A DNA stretch of 36,790 nucleotides. Origin: an uncultured Collinsella sp. GTDB lineage: Bacteria; Actinomycetota; Coriobacteriia; Coriobacteriales; Coriobacteriaceae. Below the pieces are notes generated by a model that did no database searches, was not told where the DNA came from, and was given only the letters and a program-made list of their open reading frames with translations. Position 1 is the first letter of the stretch. The number at the start of each line of letters is the position of its first letter. The position numbers and the translations under genes are program-made. Positions 1 to 8,221 of this stretch are shown piece by piece. The stretch spans positions 1 through 36,790 of the forward strand of contig CABVDE010000019.1 in the NCBI GenBank assembly GCA_902496945.1, written 5' to 3'.

Positions 1-2
1 TA

Positions 3-269
3 ATGGCTGAAGCAACTGAGCGCAACGCGCGCAAGGTCCGCCAGGGTATCGTTTCCTCCATCATGGGCAACAAGAGCATTGTTGTGACCACCACGGAGCG
101 CAAGCGTCATCCCAAGTACGGCAAGATGATGACCAGCACCAAGAAATTCCACGTCCACGACGAGGAGAACACGGCCGGCGTTGGCGACACCGTTCGCATC
201 ATGGAGACCCGTCCGCTGTCCGCCACCAAGCGTTGGCGTCTTGTCGAGATCATCGAGCGCGCCAAGTAA
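3..269 (+). CDS. rpsQ: 30S ribosomal protein S17
   Basis: Primary 16S rRNA-binding protein of the small subunit, 88 residues, usual length. The central part carries the typical S17 pattern (KSIVVTTTERKRHPKYGK, then the segment ending in GDTVRIMETRPLSATKRWRLVEI). The ATG at position 3 overlaps the TAA at 1-3 by one base; that TAA is most likely the stop of rpmC, which precedes rpsQ in the standard S10/spc order. Next comes rplN after a 109-base gap that can fold. Identity is certain from sequence and order. Confidence 0.97.
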   Translation: MAEATERNARKVRQGIVSSIMGNKSIVVTTTERKRHPKYGKMMTSTKKFHVHDEENTAGVGDTVRIMETRPLSATKRWRLVEIIERAK

Positions 270-297
270 GCTTGTTGAAGTAAACCCTCCGGTGACG

Positions 298-343
298 TGC
301 GCCCGTCCGAGAGCCATTTAGGTTCTCGATCAGGGCGGTCGCA
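298..343 (+). promoter_or_regulatory. Structured RNA element between rpsQ and rplN
   Basis: The rpsQ-rplN gap is unusually long for this operon and can fold into a two-part stem: inner arms 309-315 and 321-327 around a five-base loop, and outer arms starting at 298-308 and 333-343 with one bulged base and one G-U pair. No U-run follows, so it is not a simple terminator. A feedback site for a ribosomal protein or an RNA processing site is possible, but the function is inferred only from the fold. Confidence 0.4.
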
Positions 344-378
344 CCTCTCGCCGGCTTAGGTTCGGAAAGGTTCCAACC

Positions 379-747
379 ATGATTCAGATGCAAACCATGC
401 TGAACGTTGCCGACAACTCTGGTGCGCGCAAGGTTCGTTGCATTAAGGTGCTGGGCGGCTCTAAGCGCCGTTACGCCGGCATCGGTGACGTCGTCATGGC
501 CGCCGTGCAGGAGGCCACGCCCGGTGCGAACGTCAAGAAGAAGGATGTCGTGCGCTGCGTTGTCGTGCGCACCGTCAAGGAGGTCCGTCGCAAGGACGGG
601 TCCTACATCCGCTTCGATGACAACGCTGCCGTCGTCATCAACAAGGATGGTTCGCCTGTCGGCACCCGTATCTTCGGGCCCGTCGCTCGCGAGCTTCGTG
701 ACAAGAAGTACATGAAGATCGTCTCGCTCGCTCCCGAGACCCTGTAG
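379..747 (+). CDS. rplN: 50S ribosomal protein L14
   Basis: Large-subunit protein of 122 residues, the family's standard length, lying at the subunit interface. It starts MIQMQTMLNVADNSGARKV and has the conserved L14 stretches VVRTVKEVRRKDGSYIRFDDNA and GTRIFGPVARELR. The ATG at 379 follows a GGAAAGG ribosome site at 364-370. It lies between rpsQ and rplX as in nearly all bacteria. Confidence 0.97.
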   Translation: MIQMQTMLNVADNSGARKVRCIKVLGGSKRRYAGIGDVVMAAVQEATPGANVKKKDVVRCVVVRTVKEVRRKDGSYIRFDDNAAVVINKDGSPVGTRIFGPVARELRDKKYMKIVSLAPETL

Positions 748-761
748 TTAGGGGGAGATAT

Positions 762-1067
762 ATGTATATCAAGAAGGGCGATAAGGTCCAGGTTCTCTCT
801 GGTAAGGATCGCGGCAAGCAGGGCGTTATCCTGCGTGCTCTCCCCGCCGAGAACAAGGTCGTTGTCGAGGGCGTTTCGGTCGTCAAGAAGGCCGTCAAGC
901 CCAACGCTGCCAACCAGCAGGGCGGCATCGTTTCGCAGGAGGCTCCCATCGACGCCTCCAACGTCAATCTCGTCTGCCCCGCGTGCGGTAAGGTTACCCG
1001 CGTCGGTCACGAGAAGGACGGCAAGAACAAGCTGCGCGTCTGCAAGAAGTGCGGCCACAAGTTCTAA
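762..1067 (+). CDS. rplX: 50S ribosomal protein L24
   Basis: Assembly-initiating large-subunit protein, 101 residues. An N-terminal KOW motif (GDKVQVLSGKDRGKQG, residues 5-20) is followed by a C-terminal CPAC...CKKC pair (about residues 71-97) that would bind zinc. The start is the ATG at 762, five bases after GGGGGAG. In the usual spc order rplE follows directly; here a strong terminator comes next and rplE is 22.9 kb downstream, so this gene is the last of its transcription unit. Confidence 0.97.
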   Translation: MYIKKGDKVQVLSGKDRGKQGVILRALPAENKVVVEGVSVVKKAVKPNAANQQGGIVSQEAPIDASNVNLVCPACGKVTRVGHEKDGKNKLRVCKKCGHKF

Positions 1068-1093
1068 GCTGCCCGCAACATCGAGTTGCTAGC

Positions 1094-1130
1094 AAAGGCC
1101 CGGTTGCCCCCACGGCACCCGGGCCTTTTT
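1094..1130 (+). terminator. Rho-independent terminator after rplX
   Basis: Ten-base arms at 1094-1103 (AAAGGCCCGG) and 1119-1128 pair around a 15-base loop that contains a small inner stem, and the descending arm runs into a T-tract ending at 1130. It would end the rpsQ-rplN-rplX transcript, so the downstream half of the spc operon needs its own promoter. Confidence 0.85.
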
Positions 1131-1137
1131 CTATCCC

Positions 1138-1159
1138 CACTCATTGGGCACTCATTGGG
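1138..1159. repeat. 11-base tandem repeat in a decayed repeat region
   Basis: CACTCATTGGG occurs twice head to tail (1138-1148, 1149-1159). It is followed to about 1240 by pieces with GGGGACAG, GGGGACG and GGGACGG cores, similar to the cores of the long palindromes elsewhere in this island. No gene is visible in 1131-1500; the rest of the gap holds operator-like palindromes. Confidence 0.5.
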
Positions 1160-1342
1160 GACAGACTTAAATGAGTAGTCGTTGGGGACGTTCCCTATGT
1201 GCCGGCATTTTGGGACGGTCCTGTGATGTCTGATGCCTCCAGAGAGGTGAAGTATCACGGCCAACGCTGTGTTTTAGGGCTTTCGTGTTCCGCCTCTTTA
1301 TGTTTCGCAAGGATCGTCGCATGCGCATTTACACGCATAGCC

Positions 1343-1370
1343 TTGCGCGATAATACGCATAATCGCGCAA
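1343..1370. promoter_or_regulatory. Operator-like palindrome upstream of the oxidoreductase/DeoR pair
   Basis: Perfect nine-base arms TTGCGCGAT (1343-1351) and ATCGCGCAA (1362-1370) flank a ten-base AT-rich centre with ACGCATA. Similar ACGCAT/GCGCAT half-sites occur just upstream at 1321-1340. It is 130 bases before the oxidoreductase gene and is a good candidate for the DeoR-family protein encoded by the second gene of the pair. Confidence 0.5.
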
Positions 1371-1414
1371 AAATCTGCCAACTATGGCTAAATATTGACC
1401 GATAAGCAAATAAA

Positions 1415-1450
1415 CACGCAAATACAATCACATACACGCGTATTTGTGCG
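1415..1450. promoter_or_regulatory. Second inverted repeat and possible promoter region
   Basis: The segments CGCAAATAC (1417-1425) and GTATTTGTGCG (1440-1450) form an imperfect inverted repeat in an AT-rich stretch. A TTGACC hexamer at 1395-1400 could be a -35 box, but no convincing -10 box lies at 17 bases. The site lies 50 bases before the start codon, where an autoregulatory repressor would bind. Confidence 0.3.
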
Positions 1451-1500
1451 AATATAGAGCTGTCAGAAATGAATGATTTTTCACGACACAGGAGGCGCTC

Positions 1501-2580
1501 ATGGCAGATTCCAAACAGGCTCCGCTCGATGCTGCGGCAGCCGCAAAGGCAGCTTTCGCATCGGTTCAGGACAAACCGTTCCCTAACGACATTTTTACGG
1601 CACCCGAGCTTCGCTGGGCTGTGATCGGTTGCGGCGTTATCGCCAACCAAATGGCCCAGTCCCTTGCTCTGGCCGGCCGCAAGCTCGCGGGTGTCGTCAA
1701 CCGTACATTGTCCAAAGCCCAGGCTTTTGCCGAGCAGTATGGCGTCGAGAAGGTGTACGAGACGGCTGAGGATCTCTACGCCGATCCGGACATCGACGCT
1801 GTCTATATCACCACGCCGCACAACACGCATATCACCTACCTGCGCGCCGCTCTGGCCGCCGGCAAGCACGTGCTCTGCGAGAAGGCCATTACCCTCAACT
1901 CTGCCGAGCTCGACGAGGCCCGTGTCATCGCCGACGAGCACAACGTGGTCCTTATGGACGCCACCACGGTGCTTCACATGCCCTTGTATCAGGAGCTGCG
2001 CCGTCGCATGGATGCGGGTGACTTTGGCCGTATGAATCTCGCTCAGCTCAACTTTGGCAGTTATAAGGAGTACGGCGATCTGACCAATCGCTTCTACAAC
2101 CGCAACCTTGCCGGCGGCGCCATGCTCGATATCGGCGTGTATGCACTCTCCGTTATGCGCCTGTTTATGGCCAGCCAGCCCACCGAGGTTGCTTCGCTGG
2201 GCAACACCTACGAGACCGGTGTCGATGTCGCGGGCGGTATTGTCTGCCGTAACGCAGAGCAGCAGCTGGGTGTCGTGAGCCTTACGCTTCACTCCAAGCA
2301 GCCCAAGCGCTCGGTTATCAGCTTCGACAAGTGCTATATCGAGGTTAACGAGTATCCGCGCGCCGATCACGCGACCATCGTGTGGACCGCTGACGGGCAC
2401 CGCGAGGAAGTCCACGCTGGCACCGAGGCCTATGCCCTGTGCTATGAGATAGCCGACCTCGAGAAGGCTGTTGCCGGCGATGACTCCAAGCGCGAGCTTC
2501 TGGGCTATGCTTCTGATGTTATGGAGCTTATGACCAAGCTCCGCGCCGATTGGGGAGTCGTGTACCCCGAGGAGGAGTAA
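1501..2580 (+). CDS. Gfo/Idh/MocA family oxidoreductase
   Basis: Cytoplasmic NAD(P)-dependent dehydrogenase of 359 residues. After a roughly 35-residue N-terminal extension comes the Rossmann motif GCGVIA (within WAVIGCGVIANQMA) and the family's catalytic-lysine segment in the form CEKAIT rather than the usual EKP; the C-terminal half has the family's LDIGVYALSVMRLF stretch. The ATG follows AGGAGG at good spacing. The stop is three bases before the DeoR gene, so the two are co-transcribed. The substrate, probably a sugar, polyol or sugar acid, cannot be read from the sequence. Confidence 0.88.
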   Translation: MADSKQAPLDAAAAAKAAFASVQDKPFPNDIFTAPELRWAVIGCGVIANQMAQSLALAGRKLAGVVNRTLSKAQAFAEQYGVEKVYETAEDLYADPDIDAVYITTPHNTHITYLRAALAAGKHVLCEKAITLNSAELDEARVIADEHNVVLMDATTVLHMPLYQELRRRMDAGDFGRMNLAQLNFGSYKEYGDLTNRFYNRNLAGGAMLDIGVYALSVMRLFMASQPTEVASLGNTYETGVDVAGGIVCRNAEQQLGVVSLTLHSKQPKRSVISFDKCYIEVNEYPRADHATIVWTADGHREEVHAGTEAYALCYEIADLEKAVAGDDSKRELLGYASDVMELMTKLRADWGVVYPEEE

Positions 2581-2583
2581 TCG

Positions 2584-3330
2584 ATGCTTGCGGAAGATAG
2601 ACTCAACGCGATCGTGTCGATGGTGCAGCAGGCTGGCTCGGCTACCGTGCCGGAGCTTGCCGAGGCCCTAGGCGTGACACCGTCCACCATTCGACGTGAC
2701 TTGCAAACGCTCGACCGCGCGCACCGCATTGCCAAGGTGCACGGAGGCGCGACGAGTCTGGAGCGCGCGCACGTGACGCGCGACCTGACGATCAACGAGC
2801 GCAGCGATCTGCACAACGACGACAAGGAGCGCATCTGCGCCCGTGCTGCGGCCCTCGTGGAGCCCGATAGCTTCGTGTATATCGATTCGGGCTCCACGAC
2901 GCTCAAGCTCATCGAGCATCTTCCGCATCTCGACGGTGTTACCTATGTGACCGATTCTGTGCTCCATGCTCAGCATCTCGCCCTGCGAGGTATGCGCACC
3001 GTGGTGCTGGGCGGCGAGCTCAAGCCCGAGACCGAGGCGCTCGTTGGCCCCGATGCCCTAGCGACTCTGGACCGCTATAACTTTAACTGCGGCTTTTGGG
3101 GTTCCAACGGCATCGCCGCCGAGCAGGGTTTCACCACGCCCGATATCGAAGAAGCACAGGTTAAGCGCATTTCCATGCGCCATACGGCCAAGCGCTACGT
3201 AATCTCTGACGCTAGTAAATTTGGCATGGTGGCGCCTGTCAAGTTCGCGGACTTCCGCGATGCCACGATCATCACCGCGGGCGAGGTGCCCGCCAAGTAC
3301 CAGACGATGGACAACGTCATCACGGTCTAG
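2584..3330 (+). CDS. DeoR/GlpR family transcriptional regulator
   Basis: 248 residues, typical of the family. The N-terminal winged helix-turn-helix is clear (ATVPELAEALGVTPSTIRRD at about residues 19-38, then the family's RIAKVHGGA). The C-terminal DeoR sensor domain, which binds phosphosugars, contains IDSGSTT and a GGELKPETEALVGP segment. It begins three bases after the oxidoreductase stop, with its ribosome site (GAGGAGG) inside that gene. It probably represses this pair through the palindromes at 1343-1450. No kinase or PTS gene, common partners of DeoR proteins, is adjacent. Confidence 0.9.
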   Translation: MLAEDRLNAIVSMVQQAGSATVPELAEALGVTPSTIRRDLQTLDRAHRIAKVHGGATSLERAHVTRDLTINERSDLHNDDKERICARAAALVEPDSFVYIDSGSTTLKLIEHLPHLDGVTYVTDSVLHAQHLALRGMRTVVLGGELKPETEALVGPDALATLDRYNFNCGFWGSNGIAAEQGFTTPDIEEAQVKRISMRHTAKRYVISDASKFGMVAPVKFADFRDATIITAGEVPAKYQTMDNVITV

Positions 3331-3390
3331 CGACAGGGGACAGGGCAAGGCCAAAATCACCACAAAGGTGTCTGCCCCTTTTGGCAGGTT

Positions 3391-4050
3391 TTAGGGCTCC
3401 CAGGGGCAAGGGGCTTCGATGTGGATGTGTTCGCCGGTTACGGGGTGCGTGAAGGACACGCTGTGGGCGTGGAGCATCAGTCCGCAGGCGCGCGGCGTGC
3501 CGTACAGGTCGTCGCCCACCAGGGGATGGCGCTCGCTTGCCAGATGCACGCGGATCTGGTGCTTGCGGCCGGTGAGCAGCTCGACATCGATATACGAGCG
3601 CGTGGGCAGGCCGCGACGGCTCTTAAGACGTTTGAGCACCTTGACGCGCGTCTGCGACGGCTTGCCGCTGGCGCCGACGCGCATCTTTCGGCTGTCGTGA
3701 CGGTCGCGGGCGATGGGCTTGTCGATGAGCTTTTCGTTCCAGTCGATCTTGCCCTCGGCGAGCGCCAGGTAGTGCTTCTCGAAAGCGTGGTCGATGACCA
3801 TCTGGTCAAAAGCGGGCTGCGTCTGCTTGTCGAGCGAGAACAACACCACGCCGGTGGTGTCGCGGTCCAGGCGGTTGAGCGGCTGCATGTCGGTCGCGGC
3901 AAAGCCGTCGCCCATCGCCAGCAGTAGGTCGCTGGCGTAGTCGGTAAGCGTGCGCTCGCCGGTGCCGTCGCCGTGGACGATCATGCCGGCGGGCTTGTCG
4001 ATGGCCATGAGCCAGGCGTCGCAGTAGAGGACTTGAGGTTCTTCGTTCAC
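3391..4050 (-). CDS. RluA-family RNA pseudouridine synthase
   Basis: 219 residues. Contains the catalytic RLD motif of the RluA family (LNRLDRDTTGVVLFS, about residues 58-72, the Asp being the nucleophile) and the later RKHQIRVHLA and HPLVGDDLYG blocks. There is no N-terminal S4 domain, so it belongs to the short type. The ATG is 15 bases downstream of the U32 gene stop on the same strand, indicating a two-gene RNA-modification operon. Which uridine in rRNA or tRNA it modifies is not visible. It converges with the DeoR gene; the 60-base gap has only short imperfect repeats. Confidence 0.9.
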   Translation of the reverse strand: MNEEPQVLYCDAWLMAIDKPAGMIVHGDGTGERTLTDYASDLLLAMGDGFAATDMQPLNRLDRDTTGVVLFSLDKQTQPAFDQMVIDHAFEKHYLALAEGKIDWNEKLIDKPIARDRHDSRKMRVGASGKPSQTRVKVLKRLKSRRGLPTRSYIDVELLTGRKHQIRVHLASERHPLVGDDLYGTPRACGLMLHAHSVSFTHPVTGEHIHIEAPCPWEP

Positions 4051-4065
4051 GTGTAAGCCTTTCGG

Positions 4066-6558
4066 TTAGCTGATTCCCACAAACATGCAGCCCGAGGTCG
4101 CTCCACGCAGGCGAGCTGCGGGCTTGCGGCCGGCCTGCGTGGCCTCGACGGCGCGGCGGACGCGGGCGACGGCGCGGCCCACTTCTTCGACGTCGAGCAG
4201 CGTTCCGTCCACCATAAGACGACGAACGCCGGCATCGAGCAGCTGAGGAACCTGCGGCGTGAGATCGATGGGGTAGGCATCGTAGAGACGCGAGCGGCCG
4301 TGGATGTCGGTGCGCACGGGCATGACCTTCCCGTCGATATTCTTGAGCGACAGCTTGCGGGCGCGCAGACGGCAGCTGGCACAATCGTGGATGCAGCCGT
4401 TGGCAACCTGCAAAATGCAATGCTCGCTTGTCATGACGCGCGGACGGCCAAAGACGGTGATGCCCAGAGCCGCGGGCGCGGCGGCGCCGAGCGAGACAAT
4501 CTCGTCGAGCGTGATCTCGGGCGAGAGCCAAAACGCACCGGCTCCGCGCTCGGCAAGCGCCTCCATGCAGGGCGTGTTGTGCACGGGCAGGCAGGAACGA
4601 ATCTCGGCCGTGGCGCCAACCTGGGCGGCCAAAGCAAGCTCGGAGATATTGCCGACAGCGACGGTGGCGCCGGCATTGATCCAGGGATCGACGCGCGCGT
4701 GGTCGACGGCGCGGCAGACCTCGTCGAGTACGGGCACGATGCCCTGCCCAAATGTGTCGGCGGGGGAGACACCGGCGGCCTCGAGCGCGTCGGTGGTCAT
4801 GTAGATGCGCGCCGCGCCCTCCGCGCGGGCGGCCTCGGCAGCATCGAGCGAGGTTACGGTGGCGCAGATCTGCGGCTCGTCGCGGTAGTGCTCGGGCATG
4901 GGACGCGTACATTTGTCGAGCACCGGCAACTCGAGCGTTTTCGCGCGCTCCTCGTACGGTGCCAGAATGGCCTCCTCCAATGAATTGCAAGCGGCGGCGC
5001 GCACCTTGTGCACGGCGGAGAAGCCCATACCGCAGCCGGCGTCGAGCGAAACGTCAAAGCTCGCTGCCTTAAAGGGCGAGGAGCCCATGCGGCCCACATG
5101 CTCAACCAGGTCTGCCGCCTCGACGGCGCGGGTCTTGGCGGCCTCGACGGTAAAGCCCGTGGCGGTGACGGTGAGCGCGGGGTTGTCACAGCAGGTGAGT
5201 GTGACAGTAAACGGCTCGCCCAGGCGCGCCACGACGGACACATCAACAGCTCGGCGGCGCAGCACATCGCGCTTGAGCGCGGCGCCGGCGGCGTCGATGG
5301 CACGCTGGCTTCGGATCACGCGCACATGGCAGCCCTCGGGCATGCTACGGGGCACGCGGCACTCGATAACGTCGCCTGCGGCGGCATCATTGGCGGCAAT
5401 GGTGGTCAGGAACTGGTCGAACTCGTTATCGTGGCGCAGCTCCAGCAGGTCGCCCTTGCCCACGGGCTCAAACAGCTCAATGCGGGCGATGGCGGCGCGG
5501 CGACGGCGGTCGTCGGGCTTGAGCCCTCGCACGTCGCGGTTGGCCAGGCGGCTGCCCAGCACCGTGCCCACGATCTGGCCGCGGTTGTTGGAACGCTCGT
5601 AGCTCATCATCTCGTCGCCCGAGGTGCCGTCCTGATAGGCGTGCGTAAAGTCGCGGTTAAAGCAGCGCTTGAGCTGGCGCTGGCGGGCGGCTTTCTCGTC
5701 TTTGGTAACGGTGGCTCCGGATAGCATATCGTCAATTTCGTGACGGTACACATCAACGATGGAGTACACGTAATCGGGCGCTTTCATGCGGCCCTCGAGT
5801 TTGAGCGACGCGGCACCGGCGTCATACAGACGCCGAACAAGCTGCGAGGTGTTGGTGTCGCGCGGGCACAGCGCGCGCTCGCGACCAGCAGGGGAGAGCG
5901 AGCGACCGTTCTCATCGATCAACTCGTAAGGCAGGCGGCAGGGCTGAGCGCACATGCCGCGGTTTGCCGAGCGACCCGCCATGGCAAAGCTCGAAAGCAG
6001 ACACAGGCCCGAGTAGCAAAAGCAGATGGCGCCGTGGCTAAAGACCTCGAGGTCGACTTCGGGCGCGGCGTCGTGAATCGTGGCAATCTCGTCGATGGAA
6101 AGCTCGCGCGAGAGGGTCACGCGGTCGGCGCCCTGCTCGCGGCACCAGATGGTCCCGCGGTCGTCATGGATGTTCGCCTGGGTCGAAATGTGCGTCTCGA
6201 TGCCGGGCATCGTGCGCTTGACCTCAAAGAACAGGCCCCAGTCCTGGATGATAAAGGCGTCGGCGCCCAGCGTGGAGCAGCGATGGATGAGCTGCAGCGC
6301 ATCGCCCATCTCGGACTGCTTGATGACGATGTTGACCGTGACGTAGACGCGCGACCCGGCTAGATGCGCGGCGCGGCAGGCTTGCTCAAAGGCCTCGTCG
6401 GTAAAGTTGGTGGCCTTGCGGCGGGCGTTGAAGCTGCCCATGCCGCAGTAGATGGCGTCTGCCCCGGCGGCGAGCGCGGCGGCAAAGGGCTCCGGGCCTC
6501 CGGCGGGGGCCAGAAGCTCGGGCCTGCGGTTGGTGGTTCGACTGGCGGTTGCGGTCAT
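4066..6558 (-). CDS. U32 family protein with DUF3656 region (RlhA-like)
   Basis: 830 residues. The N-terminal half has the U32 signature EVFSHGAICFCYSGLCLLSS (about residues 171-190) and the cysteines after it (GMCAQPCRLPYEL) that bind an iron-sulfur cluster or metal in this family. The long C-terminal half matches the layout of RlhA-type proteins, which act in hydroxylation of 23S rRNA; related U32 members act on tRNA. The older name, peptidase U32, is probably not the true role. It is first in an operon with the pseudouridine synthase, supporting RNA modification. GAAAGGCAGG precedes the ATG at 6558. Confidence 0.88.
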   Translation of the reverse strand: MTATASRTTNRRPELLAPAGGPEPFAAALAAGADAIYCGMGSFNARRKATNFTDEAFEQACRAAHLAGSRVYVTVNIVIKQSEMGDALQLIHRCSTLGADAFIIQDWGLFFEVKRTMPGIETHISTQANIHDDRGTIWCREQGADRVTLSRELSIDEIATIHDAAPEVDLEVFSHGAICFCYSGLCLLSSFAMAGRSANRGMCAQPCRLPYELIDENGRSLSPAGRERALCPRDTNTSQLVRRLYDAGAASLKLEGRMKAPDYVYSIVDVYRHEIDDMLSGATVTKDEKAARQRQLKRCFNRDFTHAYQDGTSGDEMMSYERSNNRGQIVGTVLGSRLANRDVRGLKPDDRRRRAAIARIELFEPVGKGDLLELRHDNEFDQFLTTIAANDAAAGDVIECRVPRSMPEGCHVRVIRSQRAIDAAGAALKRDVLRRRAVDVSVVARLGEPFTVTLTCCDNPALTVTATGFTVEAAKTRAVEAADLVEHVGRMGSSPFKAASFDVSLDAGCGMGFSAVHKVRAAACNSLEEAILAPYEERAKTLELPVLDKCTRPMPEHYRDEPQICATVTSLDAAEAARAEGAARIYMTTDALEAAGVSPADTFGQGIVPVLDEVCRAVDHARVDPWINAGATVAVGNISELALAAQVGATAEIRSCLPVHNTPCMEALAERGAGAFWLSPEITLDEIVSLGAAAPAALGITVFGRPRVMTSEHCILQVANGCIHDCASCRLRARKLSLKNIDGKVMPVRTDIHGRSRLYDAYPIDLTPQVPQLLDAGVRRLMVDGTLLDVEEVGRAVARVRRAVEATQAGRKPAARLRGATSGCMFVGIS

Positions 6559-6669
6559 ATCCTGCCTTTCAAAATGCTCAGATACTCAATAGTATAGTGG
6601 TGCTGTTGCAGCGGACGGGCCCTGTGGTCCAAGCAGGATAAAGTCTTCAGCAGCCCTTGCAGCAAAAAA

Positions 6670-6731
6670 GATCCCTTTCCCTCCGTCCCCTATGGATCAC
6701 CTGATCCGCAGGGGACGGAGGGAAAGGGATC
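6670..6731. repeat. 21-base perfect palindrome, GGGGACGGAGG family
   Basis: Perfect 21-base arms at 6670-6690 and 6711-6731 enclose a 20-base loop that has its own GGATCA/TGATCC inverted repeat. The arm shares 20 of 22 positions, running into the flanking A, with the arm of the larger palindrome at 23663-23749. It lies in the gap between the divergent U32 and ridA genes. Confidence 0.85.
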
Positions 6732-6818
6732 ATTTTGAGCTTCACCGTCCGGTCGTGCCGCTCAGCGGCCGACGGGAGCCGTTGGGCGATAAAATATTCT
6801 CGCAATCTGATAATTATC

Positions 6819-6847
6819 TTGCATCGAGCAAAATCATCCCCTACTAT
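6819..6847 (+). promoter_or_regulatory. Probable promoter of ridA
   Basis: TTGCAT at 6819-6824 and TACTAT at 6842-6847 are separated by 17 bases, a good match to a vegetative promoter. The predicted start near 6854 would give an 80-base leader before ridA. Confidence 0.55.
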
Positions 6848-6935
6848 CCCAATCAAGCGCGGTGTTCAGACCGAACTGTGCCTCCCGGTGCGAACGCCGC
6901 GCTCACGCTCTCTATTTGATCGTAAGGAGAAAAAC

Positions 6936-7313
6936 ATGAGCAAGACCGTCGTGTCTTCCGATAACGCGCCCGCAGCCATCGGCCCGTATGCCCCCGGTAT
7001 CCAGACCGGCAACATGGTGTTCCTGTCCGGCCAGCTGGGCATCGATCCCGCGACCGGCAAGCTGCCCGAGGGCATCGAGGCCCAGGCCAAGCAGTCCCTC
7101 GCCAACGTCGAAGCCCTGCTGACCGCTGCCGGCGCTACGTTTGCCGATGTCGTCAAGACCACGGTCTACCTGGCTGACATCGCCGACTTTGCCGCCGTGA
7201 ACGAGATTTATGCCTCCAAGTTTGTGGCCCCGTTCCCCGCGCGCAGCGCTTTCCAGGTTGCCGCTCTTCCGGCTGGCGGTCTGGTCGAGATCGAGGTCGT
7301 CGCCGCTCTCTAA
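6936..7313 (+). CDS. ridA: RidA family enamine/imine deaminase
   Basis: 125 residues, usual RidA length. RidA proteins hydrolyse reactive 2-aminoacrylate and related imines released by PLP-dependent lyases. Visible are the GPYAPGIQTGNMVFLSGQLG start, the PARSAFQV segment with the substrate-binding Arg, and the closing GGLVEIEVVA with the conserved Glu. The start is the ATG at 6936, after AAGGAG; longer upstream reading has no ribosome site. Diaminopropionate ammonia-lyase, encoded in decayed form at 17778, makes 2-aminoacrylate, which may explain RidA's presence in this region. Confidence 0.93.
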   Translation: MSKTVVSSDNAPAAIGPYAPGIQTGNMVFLSGQLGIDPATGKLPEGIEAQAKQSLANVEALLTAAGATFADVVKTTVYLADIADFAAVNEIYASKFVAPFPARSAFQVAALPAGGLVEIEVVAAL

Positions 7314-7343
7314 GGCGTTGGCAACAACTAAACATGACATGCA

Positions 7344-7382
7344 AAAAGACCCTGCAGCGCGTGTGAGCTGCAGGGTTCTTTT
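7344..7382 (+). terminator. Rho-independent terminator after ridA
   Basis: Arms containing ACCCTGCAGC and GCTGCAGGGT pair perfectly, extended by A-rich and T-rich flanks that end in TTCTTTT. It lies 30 bases after the ridA stop. Confidence 0.85.
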
Positions 7383-7418
7383 GTCACGTGACGGATCGAT
7401 TGCGGAGCCACCAAGGGT

Positions 7419-7537
7419 AGTCTTTTTGGGACGGGGCCATTTTAGCTACCCCTATATGCAGGATTGATTTTACTTGCGGCTCACCGAAATCGTGGGCAGA
7501 GGGAGGGTAGCTAAAATAGCCCCGTCCCAAAAAGACT
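7419..7537. repeat. Long inverted repeat, 33-base arms
   Basis: Arms at 7419-7451 and 7505-7537 are reverse complements with one mismatch that would still pair as G-U in one RNA strand. The core contains GGGACGGGGC next to ATTTTAGCTACCC, and the loop is 53 bases. It lies in the convergent gap between ridA and the regulator gene, but is much longer than a terminator and lacks a U-run, so it is better seen as a small non-autonomous repeat element. Confidence 0.8.
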
Positions 7538-7558
7538 GCCCGCGCTCCATTTTGCTCG

Positions 7559-8221
7559 TTAGCCCTCCTTGCGAACTTTTTGCAGGTAGCGGTAGACGCT
7601 GGGCTCCGAGATGCCCAGCGCGGTGGCAGCGCAGGCAACAGCGCCCTTGAGCATAAATACGCCGTTGCCGTTAAGGCGGCGAATAACGTCCACGCGATCG
7701 GCCTGCCCAAGCGAGGCGACATCCTGCCCGCGGCTTTCGAGCAACTCGGCAATGCTGCGGTCGATGAGCTCCTGCGTAGACTCCGAAAGGCTTTCGACCT
7801 CAATAGGGGCGGGCTCCGTGCGCGTCGGTGCCGCGTCGAAGCAGGCCATGAGCTGCTGAGCCATGGCGTTGATGGAGCGTACCGTGGAAAGATCGGTGTT
7901 GACGCAGAGCATGCCGACGATCTCGTTATCCTCGCGAATAAAGTACGTTGCGGATTCCAACGTCTTGCCACCGGCACCGCGCCCCTCGTAGCCCGTAATA
8001 AACGGCAGGTCGCGATACTTGGGATCGTGCATGATCTTGAGTGCCAGATCGGTGGCGGGACCGCCGACCTTGCGGCCGCTCACGATGCCGTTGCGGATAT
8101 CGACGATGGCGTGGTCGGGATCCGAGAAATCGTGCAGCACGATTTCGCTGTTTTTGCCGAGTATCTGCTCCAGGAAATCGACCATCGGCAAAAAGCGACG
8201 TACAGTCTCGTTCACGGGCAA
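7559..8221 (-). CDS. YheO/DauR-type transcriptional regulator (first copy)
   Basis: 220 residues. The N-terminal two thirds form a YheO-like PAS domain (IVLHDFSDPDHAIVDIRNG and SGRKVGGP, residues about 27-60) that senses a small ligand. The C-terminal part is a helix-turn-helix of the DauR type (ATALGISEPSVYRYLQKVR, near residue 200). It is divergent from the purine permease gene and is probably its regulator. A second, diverged copy at 16847 is divergent from the catabolic cluster. The enterobacterial relative DauR controls D-amino acid use; the ligand here is unknown. Confidence 0.9.
   Translation of the reverse strand: MPVNETVRRFLPMVDFLEQILGKNSEIVLHDFSDPDHAIVDIRNGIVSGRKVGGPATDLALKIMHDPKYRDLPFITGYEGRGAGGKTLESATYFIREDNEIVGMLCVNTDLSTVRSINAMAQQLMACFDAAPTRTEPAPIEVESLSESTQELIDRSIAELLESRGQDVASLGQADRVDVIRRLNGNGVFMLKGAVACAATALGISEPSVYRYLQKVRKEG

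Noticed and set aside
1255..2415. Long open frame (386 codons) on the minus strand opposite the oxidoreductase gene.
   Set aside because: It lies entirely across from a well-supported gene and its operators, has no family motifs, and such mirrored frames are common in GC-rich DNA. The same applies to long minus frames opposite secY/adk, rpoA/rplQ and rpsH/rplF.
3331..3390. Terminator or repeat element between the convergent DeoR and pseudouridine synthase genes.
   Set aside because: Only short imperfect pairings (CACC/GGTG, GGGGACA-like pieces) could be drawn; not strong enough to annotate.
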